From a virus: a stretch of 22,165 nucleotides of DNA. The notes under the pieces are model-generated. The model was not told where the DNA came from, did not search any database, and was given only the letters and a program-made list of their open reading frames with translations. The stretch is taken from positions 1-22,165 of IMG/VR virus record IMGVR_UViG_3300020183_000509; one strand, given 5' to 3'. Positions 13,714-20,773 of the stretch are shown here, in pieces (the first letter of the stretch is position 1; each line of letters begins with the position of its first letter). The position numbers and the translations under genes were made by a program.

Positions 13714-14610
13714 GTAAGAAAGTGTTTCGCTAATTTCACCAAGTGATCTGCTCTGAAACATATCCGCAATGCTTCCCGTGGTGGCCGCAGGGTAACTGGC
13801 GCTTAAACTGTTGTTTGGGATGCTTGCGTTAGATAAAAGTATGCCAGAAGCATTACCTGACAAGAATGCTGAATTGTGAAGTGCATTGGCATTCCAAGCC
13901 GGGGCTGTGTCATGAACCGAAAAAATAGTTGGGGAAACAACAGCGATGCCAGCTTCATAAAAAAGTAACCCTTGCACCGGTAGTGAGTCATTCCCTATCG
14001 TGTTTAGTTTTGTTGAACCAGTTGCTGGAACGGCGTACAAAACTCCATATTCGCCAGTTTGGCACAAACGCTTTGTAGGTCCGGTAGAACCGCTAACATC
14101 AGCAAGAACAATCGTTCTTTTATTTGCCTCTGCTGTCGCAACCGTACCAGATACAAGAACTTCTAAAGAAAATGAACCGGGTTTTATTTTATCTTTAAAA
14201 AACCCTCTATTAAAATTAACAAAATATGCATTTTTTAATAAATTATTAGTAGTGATGTCATCCGCATCGCGATTAAATTGTTGTATGTTTCCGTTTTCAT
14301 CATTGCCAAGTAAAATTTTTGCTAATTGATTGTAGTTTGAAACCGATCTTGAAATGTCAGTTATTATTGTGCTTGAAAGACCAAAAGCACTACCACTATT
14401 TACTGCTGCTAAGCCCATATCGGAAGCTCTACCAACCGTTACGTCAAAAGTGTGATTTGACGAGCCTGAATAAACTTCTAGATAGTAGTTTCTTTTTACC
14501 GATGACATTTGGAATGTGCCACCAGAACCGGAACGGTGAATTACTTGTTCAGTTAAATTTGTAGTAGAAACCACTCTATCGTCAGCAGAAATATATTTGT
14601 AAAATGACAT
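13711..14610 (-). CDS. Virion structural protein interrupted by in-frame TAG (299 aa; 392 residues plus the TAG-encoded one if read through)
   Basis: The protein starts at ATG 14610 with AGGTGA seven bases upstream. It opens with 'MSFYKYISADDRVVSTTNLTEQVIH', carries 'NFNRGFFKDKIKPGSFSLEV' (132-151) and 'GVLYA...PVQGLLFYEAGIAVVS' (189-226), and ends GEISETLSY. These elements occur in the same order in the 302-aa paralogue, whose further C-terminal domain is found here only beyond the TAG. The stop therefore cuts a normally continuous protein between its middle and its terminal domain. Possible explanations are programmed readthrough giving short and long virion forms, a recent nonsense mutation, or a base error. 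Neighbouring genes are all virion proteins, so a tail or neck role is likely. Confidence 0.8.
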   Translation of the reverse strand: MSFYKYISADDRVVSTTNLTEQVIHRSGSGGTFQMSSVKRNYYLEVYSGSSNHTFDVTVGRASDMGLAAVNSGSAFGLSSTIITDISRSVSNYNQLAKILLGNDENGNIQQFNRDADDITTNNLLKNAYFVNFNRGFFKDKIKPGSFSLEVLVSGTVATAEANKRTIVLADVSGSTGPTKRLCQTGEYGVLYAVPATGSTKLNTIGNDSLPVQGLLFYEAGIAVVSPTIFSVHDTAPAWNANALHNSAFLSGNASGILLSNASIPNNSLSASYPAATTGSIADMFQSRSLGEISETLSY

Positions 14611-14622
14611 TATTTTTCACCT

Positions 14623-15543
14623 TTAAACTTTAGCAAAAAGAACTGGGATTTCTATTGAATAACCTGTTTTTACGCCTACAACTTCTACAACTGTTCTTAT
14701 TGTTTTAAAATTTTGACCAGTAGTCAAAGGAACTCCGCTTTTACCATAAGTTGTAAAATATTGATCGCTTGTTTCTAAATTTTTAGTTGGTACAATGCTA
14801 AATTCTATTGAAGTACCTTTTGTACCTGCTATTGGGCTTCGTGTTGTTGCAGTTGTTGGAATTGGTTTCACAAAGTCCGCATTGCTAGTTGTAATTCTGT
14901 ATGTTGCAACATAATCATCATCAACGGAAAGTGGCTCGCCTAAATCTTTAATTCTACCAAAACGACTGTCAATAAAAACATTGTATTCTGTTTCGTACAT
15001 TTCGGGCATTACAGTAAGTAATGATTCTGTTGCATTAAGTTTTGAGGAATCTAAACCTTGGTCTACTCTTATTTTATTATTACTAGTAGTAGAAAGAACG
15101 CCCGCCAAAAGTGTACCATTAAGGTCCGTTAGTTCAGTGGAGGCGTTTTCATTACTACTGGCATCCGCTTTAGGATCTACTGCAACAACAAAACCATTGT
15201 AAGCCGAATTAAAAGACCCAGAAGTGTAATTTTGTCCTGCTAATTGATTGAGTTTTAGGACTGGTAAAAATAATATATTTTCTTGTTTAACTGTAACAAG
15301 TTTGCTATTCATCGAAGCAATATTATTAGTAAAGGCTTCAAGAATAGGTGTACTCATAATGTCTGTATCTTGATTTGGCGACACGGCCCCAGTGTTGAAT
15401 AGGGAATAGTCTATTTCATCATCTCCAAAAGCAAATTTAACAATGTTAAAACTTCCATCACCTTTTGCTAATAGTTGACGCCCATAATCTGTTAAAACGG
15501 CATCTAAAATTATGTCACTTGTGTTATTAAGATACGAAGCCAT
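14623..15543 (-). CDS. Virion structural protein with 'LTDYGRQLLAKG' N-terminal motif (306 aa)
   Basis: The N terminus (residues about 8-48) reads 'DIILDAVLTDYGRQLLAKG', then 'FNIVKFAFGDDEIDYSLF'. The 276-aa protein encoded at 19943-20773 has the same pattern. This signature recurs in large-phage virion proteins of unclear role (established only from memory). The rest is Ser/Thr/Asn-rich and mostly beta, ending 'GYSIEIPVLFAKV'. No enzyme motif is seen. ATG 15543 has GAGG seven bases upstream. It is followed after 12 bases by the 299-aa gene, and preceded by a 34-base gap holding a 14-bp palindrome. Confidence 0.75.
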   Translation of the reverse strand: MASYLNNTSDIILDAVLTDYGRQLLAKGDGSFNIVKFAFGDDEIDYSLFNTGAVSPNQDTDIMSTPILEAFTNNIASMNSKLVTVKQENILFLPVLKLNQLAGQNYTSGSFNSAYNGFVVAVDPKADASSNENASTELTDLNGTLLAGVLSTTSNNKIRVDQGLDSSKLNATESLLTVMPEMYETEYNVFIDSRFGRIKDLGEPLSVDDDYVATYRITTSNADFVKPIPTTATTRSPIAGTKGTSIEFSIVPTKNLETSDQYFTTYGKSGVPLTTGQNFKTIRTVVEVVGVKTGYSIEIPVLFAKV

Positions 15544-15557
15544 TATTTTTCCTCTTT

Positions 15558-15571
15558 TCTCTAATTAGAGA
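15558..15571. repeat. 14-bp perfect palindrome in an intergenic gap
   Basis: TCTCTAATTAGAGA reads the same on both strands. It lies between the stop of the 725-aa gene and the GAGG ribosome binding site of the 306-aa gene. It could be an operator half-site pair or a small 5-bp hairpin in the leader, or chance. Confidence 0.4.
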
Positions 15572-15577
15572 GCTTTA

Positions 15578-17755
15578 CTAATTCTTCTTGTTAATTATTG
15601 ATGAAAGATTAAATTCTAACACTCTTTTTGTCTTTTTTGATGTTACGCGTAAGATAAAATCTTTATTCCAAACCTTTTGCGAAGTGGGGCCAACATCAAC
15701 TTGATCAATATTTGTTACTGTTTCGCCAAAGCTTGGTCTAGTTTGGATAATACTTGGTCGGATAAGTAAATATTTTTTCATTTCTTTTGTGTCTTTTCTT
15801 GGAGCATTCCCGCTTAAATCTACATTTTTTATTCTTAAAACTTGATATCCATCTTCATCAACTAACTCTATTTCATAAATTTTGGATGCATTAGATGGAG
15901 TGTTGTGATTATTTACAAATCTAAACAAATAATAGTATTTAACGTTTTTAACTAAATTATCTAAAAAAGTGTTAGCGTTGCTAGAAAGAGTAATAGTTTT
16001 GTAAAGTTTACCTTGAAAAGACAAAATGTTAGCTGGTTTTGTAGTTGTTCTGTAAATTTGTAATGTTTTATTAATATCATTATTTATTACAAATTTTATT
16101 AAATTTTGATTTTCATTTTGCTGAAACAGCTTTATGTTTTCATAAATTTTTAAATCAGAAGTTTCAATAACTTGAGGATTTTCTAAAGATTCGATTGGCG
16201 ATTGTTCAAAAATAAATCTAATTTTTTCATTATCAAGCTTAATATCAACAATTGGTTTTGTGTATGGTGGTTCAAAAACTGCATTTGTAAAATTAGCAAA
16301 TGGAATTTCTAGAACTTGATAAGAAGGTTTAGTTTCAACTTTTATCTTGTAAAAACCATTCTCAAGATCTCTTATCCTAGCCAATTCGCTTTCATATTGA
16401 TATGGTTTGTATGTGTATTGTGAACCAACGCAAAGAGTGTATGCGTAAATAGTGTAAAAATACTCAGTTCCATACTTTATCTGTGTATCAAAAAATTTAA
16501 TAATTGAACTTTCGTTAGGCAAAACCCAAAAAGTTTGTATTATGTTAGATGAATAATTAAACTGTCTTTTTTCTATTTTGTAAAATAGTACTTCATTGTA
16601 TGCTGGCTGTGTGAGAATTTCTTTGTAATTTCTTTGTTTAGGTTTTATGTTATCATTAATGTAATTAATTAAATCAGTAAAAGAAACAATTTCAAAGAGC
16701 GGGCGTAAATCATCAACATTACTTTGCGTAAGAGTAGAAATTTTGTTATTAACAAATTCTTTAAAATCGTAAAAGTTTACATTTCTTCTTTCTGTTAGAT
16801 CGCCAGAATAGACAAATTCTTTAGCTAAAACATCCTGTTTATCAATAACGTAGTTTAATAATTCGCTATCAATGTTATTGACCGCTAAAATATTAATAAA
16901 GTCATTTTTATCAGGAGATAAGTTACTAAATTCAGTGTAAAAATAATAAGGAAAAGGTAGAAATGTTCCCTTTGCAGTTTTTGTTAAATTATTTTTTTCT
17001 TTAGAAATAATAAAGTTTTCATTTGCTGTTCTTATTTCTTGAGAAATTAATGGATAATTTGGATTTGAATACGCTTTAATTAACTCTTCAAAATATTTTT
17101 TAACGGTGTTGTTAATATTTTTTGAAAGCTGCAAAGAATCAACAAGATCGCTTGATACAATACCGCCAAGAGAAAGAAATAAATTCTCAGTTCTTGTCCT
17201 AACATCTATCCTAGAATCATCTAATAAGGCATAAGCTGATGGTATTTGTTTAACATCAAAAATTTGAGCAGATGTGGCGGATTCATATTTTGGAGAATAA
17301 AAATTATAAAAATACTCTTTGTTAATGTAGCTTATTCCGCTTTCTATTGCATTATCATTTTCGGCATAATTAACAGGTTCTAAAAAAATAGAATAAAAAT
17401 CTTCATAAAACTCATTTTCTTCAGGGCGTGCATATGCTAAAAAGTTCTCCCAAGAAGCTCTAGAAAATTTAGAAACCAATAACCCAGTTGTATCTACTTC
17501 TTGTATTGAAAATTTTTGTTTATCAGCTCTTAAATACAAAGTTGTATCATCTAAAAATTGAATATCAATAAGCGCATTGCTTTTAGTTTCTGAAACTAGG
17601 TTATTACGTTTTAATGTCCAATAATTTTTTGAATAATATCTAATTTTATCAGGAATTTGCGAAATTACAGATTCTTGATTCATATTAGAATCATCTGTGG
17701 CTTCAACAAAATTATTAAAGTTAACATACAAAACTTTTTTGCCGTTTTTAATCAT
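15578..17755 (-). CDS. Large virion structural protein, function unknown (725 aa)
   Basis: I do not recognise a named family. The protein is very rich in Asn, Tyr, Phe, Ile and Lys. The first half looks helical with many aromatic residues, and the second half looks beta-rich with fibronectin-like segments ('FYKIKVETKPSYQVLEIPF', 'YYYLFRFVNNHNTPSNASKIYEIEL'). The C-terminal stretch 'VWNKDFILRVTSKKTKRVLEFNL' is basic. There is no membrane segment or catalytic motif. It follows the 728-aa gene with one base between stop and start (TAA C ATG) and has GAG about ten bases before ATG 17755, so translation is probably coupled. Size and context suggest a baseplate or tail-associated structural protein. 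This is inference. Confidence 0.72.
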   Translation of the reverse strand: MIKNGKKVLYVNFNNFVEATDDSNMNQESVISQIPDKIRYYSKNYWTLKRNNLVSETKSNALIDIQFLDDTTLYLRADKQKFSIQEVDTTGLLVSKFSRASWENFLAYARPEENEFYEDFYSIFLEPVNYAENDNAIESGISYINKEYFYNFYSPKYESATSAQIFDVKQIPSAYALLDDSRIDVRTRTENLFLSLGGIVSSDLVDSLQLSKNINNTVKKYFEELIKAYSNPNYPLISQEIRTANENFIISKEKNNLTKTAKGTFLPFPYYFYTEFSNLSPDKNDFINILAVNNIDSELLNYVIDKQDVLAKEFVYSGDLTERRNVNFYDFKEFVNNKISTLTQSNVDDLRPLFEIVSFTDLINYINDNIKPKQRNYKEILTQPAYNEVLFYKIEKRQFNYSSNIIQTFWVLPNESSIIKFFDTQIKYGTEYFYTIYAYTLCVGSQYTYKPYQYESELARIRDLENGFYKIKVETKPSYQVLEIPFANFTNAVFEPPYTKPIVDIKLDNEKIRFIFEQSPIESLENPQVIETSDLKIYENIKLFQQNENQNLIKFVINNDINKTLQIYRTTTKPANILSFQGKLYKTITLSSNANTFLDNLVKNVKYYYLFRFVNNHNTPSNASKIYEIELVDEDGYQVLRIKNVDLSGNAPRKDTKEMKKYLLIRPSIIQTRPSFGETVTNIDQVDVGPTSQKVWNKDFILRVTSKKTKRVLEFNLSSIINKKN

Positions 17756-17756
17756 G

Positions 17757-19943
17757 TTATAACATCTCTGTAGAAACTAACAAGCTAGCTTGTTGGGTGC
17801 TTCTATTATAAAAACTAGGAGTGTAAGCAAAATTAAGCTCATTTATTAGGTTGTATGTTTTATCGTTAAACGAAAGAGTTAAAGACCCAACATCCTGTTT
17901 TTTAACTAAAAAATACTCATTAAAATGTTTTAATTTTTTAATAAATATTTCACTAACCGTGCTATTTGCTACTCTGTAAATTTCATAATTTGATTGCGAA
18001 ACAACAGTTTCTAGAGTAAAAATAGAATTAAATAAAAAAATATCTCTTGCTTTTGTTTCTATTGTGCTATTATTCGCATCAAAACTGTATTTCGCCCCAG
18101 CTTCCGGCACAGTATCAGAAGTAAATTCTTTATGAAAGGTGTTTGATTGGATATTGACAACCTTAGTGGTGTCTAACAGATAGTAAAGTTGTTCTAACCC
18201 TGTATCAGTTAAAAATTTTAAAGATTTTTGTGAGCTGTCTAAATTAGGATCAAAAAGGACTGTTTTTCTTAAATTATTAACAGATTCATTCCTTGCATTA
18301 GCTATTGTTTTTACGAAAACATTTTTATCTGCTAATTGATAAAAAAATGATTCAGGGTTTTTGTAAGAAAAATCAAAATCATTATATTCATTTACTCTAA
18401 CAAAAGCATTTTTAAAGTTAGATTCTAAATTTTGAGTATTGTACAGGTAATCATAATGGGTAGAGCCTAGATCTAAGAAAGAAATTGCGTAAGAATTTAG
18501 TTGATTCCTAATATTTTGCGTTGGTTCAAGAACATATTTTCTGGCTTCTGATAATTTTCTAAGTTCAAATTCACTTGAATTAATTACGTACAAACCTGTT
18601 TGTAAAGAATTTTTTCTTGCGGTAAATGAATTCAAATTTATTACTTCATAGCCATAATTTTCATCAAAATCAAAATCAATTATAGAATTTTTAAATTCGT
18701 AAATAGCCTCGGCTGTACTTGGTAAATTGTCTAAATTTTGCTGATTTAATTCTTGTGTTGGTTCTTCAAAAATTAAATTTAACGATGATAATAGATTATC
18801 AATAAAATTAATTATTTTTTCCTGTAAAGGGATTGATGTCGTTAATGGGTGTAACAAACTTACAAACAGCGAGGCATAATCATCTTCTTGGACTTTATTA
18901 AATAATAAATTAGAGCAAACATAAGCTAAACTATCAATTATTTTATTTAATATGTCAACAAATTTATCATCATAAGCGTTCACGAAAAAATACTCATTAA
19001 CATTATTTATTAGACTATTTTTTGAGTGTTCTTCTAAAGTTGATTTGTAATTTTTTATAAAACTTTTAGCATTATCTAAATTATTTTTTAATTCTTTTTT
19101 TATAAACTTGTAAGAGTAATCGTTTACACAAAAATCAATTTTTGCTTGATATTTATCACGTATATTTTTATTAGGTGGCTCAAAATCAAAAGTAATAAAG
19201 AACTCGGTATTTGTTAATTGAATAATGTTTAAATTAGAATTGTTTTTTATGTAGTCTTTGTTGCTTAAAGATACATTTTTTAATGACACAAATGTTTTGC
19301 CAATATCTATCGAAGAATTTGATAAAATTATTTGTTTTAAATTTGCATTTTTAATAGAATTAAAAGCATTAGAATAATAATTTAAAAAATTTTGTAAATC
19401 AAAAATAAAACCAGCTTTAGCCACCTTGTTTACGGCATAACTGATAAATAAATCATAAACAGGCTTAGGTGTTTTTTGTATTGATAAATCTTGTGGTAAT
19501 GGAATAATATCTAATAAATCTAAATTTTTTATTTTACTTAAAAATGTTAAGTTTTGTCCATCAACTGACGCTTTAGAAATAATTCCATTTTGTTTAATTA
19601 CCTCAGTTGTTTTTTCGCCTGTTATTGTTTTACTTTCGCAATACGCACTTATTACCAAATTATTACTAGAAGAATTGAATTCTACAAAATGATAAATTTT
19701 ATTTTGTTGTTTACTACTGTTACGCAAACCCGATAATGATAAAGAAATTGTTTGTTCGTCGTTAAGTTTAAAAATAACATTAAATTTTTCTAAAACATAA
19801 ATATCATTAAACCAAAAGTTGTTAGGATCAGTAATACTAAAAAAAACTTTTATTTTGTTTTTGTAAAGTTCTACTGATTCAATAAAAACACTTGGCGCAA
19901 TAAAAACAAAGTTTGAAGTTTCTGGATAAAGCAACTCTGGCAT
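17757..19943 (-). CDS. Large virion structural protein, function unknown (728 aa)
   Basis: The start is placed at ATG 19943, seven bases after a perfect AGGAGG. A TTG two codons earlier is almost touching that site and is rejected. The protein is Asn/Phe/Lys/Ser-rich. The first 130 residues look like a beta domain ('SVFIESVELYKNKIKVFFSI'). The middle (about 275-400) is more helical, with a coiled-coil-like 'KKELKNNLDNAKSFIKNYK'. The end is beta again. It has no motif that I can tie to a function. Its ATG overlaps the TAA of the 276-aa gene by one base (TAATG), so the two are coupled. A tail or baseplate structural role is inferred from neighbours. Confidence 0.75.
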   Translation of the reverse strand: MPELLYPETSNFVFIAPSVFIESVELYKNKIKVFFSITDPNNFWFNDIYVLEKFNVIFKLNDEQTISLSLSGLRNSSKQQNKIYHFVEFNSSSNNLVISAYCESKTITGEKTTEVIKQNGIISKASVDGQNLTFLSKIKNLDLLDIIPLPQDLSIQKTPKPVYDLFISYAVNKVAKAGFIFDLQNFLNYYSNAFNSIKNANLKQIILSNSSIDIGKTFVSLKNVSLSNKDYIKNNSNLNIIQLTNTEFFITFDFEPPNKNIRDKYQAKIDFCVNDYSYKFIKKELKNNLDNAKSFIKNYKSTLEEHSKNSLINNVNEYFFVNAYDDKFVDILNKIIDSLAYVCSNLLFNKVQEDDYASLFVSLLHPLTTSIPLQEKIINFIDNLLSSLNLIFEEPTQELNQQNLDNLPSTAEAIYEFKNSIIDFDFDENYGYEVINLNSFTARKNSLQTGLYVINSSEFELRKLSEARKYVLEPTQNIRNQLNSYAISFLDLGSTHYDYLYNTQNLESNFKNAFVRVNEYNDFDFSYKNPESFFYQLADKNVFVKTIANARNESVNNLRKTVLFDPNLDSSQKSLKFLTDTGLEQLYYLLDTTKVVNIQSNTFHKEFTSDTVPEAGAKYSFDANNSTIETKARDIFLFNSIFTLETVVSQSNYEIYRVANSTVSEIFIKKLKHFNEYFLVKKQDVGSLTLSFNDKTYNLINELNFAYTPSFYNRSTQQASLLVSTEML

Positions 19944-20773
19944 TAGCAATCCTCCTTGACAGGACCAGTAAAGTTGCTTTCATAAGTGCCTTTTGTTTGC
20001 TCTTGAACTGTTGTTTCTTTTGTTTTAATAAAGGTTTGATCTATTTCATCATCAACCAATAAATCAAAATAATAAGCTACATCGTTTGTTGTAATATTTT
20101 GTTCTAACGAAACAAACGGCAACTCTGTTTCATCGTAGATAAGACCGTCAATAATATTGTTTTTTCTTGTAATAAAGTTTAATTTTCTTTCAAGCCCGCC
20201 ATTTACTCCACCAAAAATGTCATCATAGGTAATAAGTTCTATGTCAAAATTTTTAGTATCGCCAGATACATTATTTTCGTTTATTTCAATTAAAATGTAA
20301 TCATTTTGAATATTAATGTAACTTCCATCTTCTAATTCAAACGAAACAACATTTCTATTATCTAAAGTTTCGCTTCTTGAATCTAATGATTTAAATGCTT
20401 GTAAATCAGTAAAATTAAAAATTTTTTTGTAATAAGAAGAAACAGATGAAGAGTATTGCATCGTGCCGTTTAACAAGTTAATGTCCCACGCAGGCGCGTA
20501 ATCGTTAAAAATATCAGATGTACCTAGCGGTTCTTGCAAAACATCTTCTAAATTGTTAACAGAAGCTAAGCTTGGGCTTTGATAAATTATTCTATCTTGA
20601 ATTGAATTAACATCTTCGTTTAATAAACCAGTAAAAGAATTATCATAAATAACGCCATCATCAAAAAAAGAGCAATAGGATGGGTTAAAAATACCCATAC
20701 CTAATTTTTTTTTCCCGTGTTTAGTTAATTCAACTTTAATAACTTCTTCTTTTTTATCTAAAAAATTAGCCAT
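19943..20773 (-). CDS. Virion structural protein with 'LTKHGKKKLGMG' N-terminal motif (276 aa)
   Basis: The N terminus reads 'FLDKKEEVIKVELTKHGKKK', then 'GIFNPSYCSFFDDGVIYD' (residues about 4-44). It parallels the 306-aa protein (LT-x2-G-basic..., then F-x-DD-x-I-x-Y), so the two are probably distant paralogues. The rest is acidic (many Asp/Glu/Asn) and ends in 'GTYESNFTGPVKEDC'. There is no catalytic motif or membrane segment. The family pattern is familiar from large T4-like marine phages as a structural protein of unclear location (from memory). ATG 20773 overlaps the end of the upstream gene by 8 bases, and the downstream gene starts within its stop codon, so three genes in a row are translationally linked. 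Confidence 0.75.
   Translation of the reverse strand: MANFLDKKEEVIKVELTKHGKKKLGMGIFNPSYCSFFDDGVIYDNSFTGLLNEDVNSIQDRIIYQSPSLASVNNLEDVLQEPLGTSDIFNDYAPAWDINLLNGTMQYSSSVSSYYKKIFNFTDLQAFKSLDSRSETLDNRNVVSFELEDGSYINIQNDYILIEINENNVSGDTKNFDIELITYDDIFGGVNGGLERKLNFITRKNNIIDGLIYDETELPFVSLEQNITTNDVAYYFDLLVDDEIDQTFIKTKETTVQEQTKGTYESNFTGPVKEDC
19951..19957 (-). promoter_or_regulatory. Strong Shine-Dalgarno site (AAGGAGG) for the 728-aa gene
   Basis: AAGGAGG lies seven bases upstream of ATG 19943, inside the last codons of the 276-aa gene. It fixes the start at ATG 19943 rather than the TTG at 19949. Confidence 0.85.

Noticed and set aside
14000-14329. Plus-strand open frame of 109 codons
   Set aside because: It lies wholly antisense to the well-supported 299-aa virion gene, shows no recognisable domain and has no neighbour on that strand.
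19944-19949. TTG start for the 728-aa gene
   Set aside because: It almost touches AGGAGG. ATG 19943 is correctly spaced.
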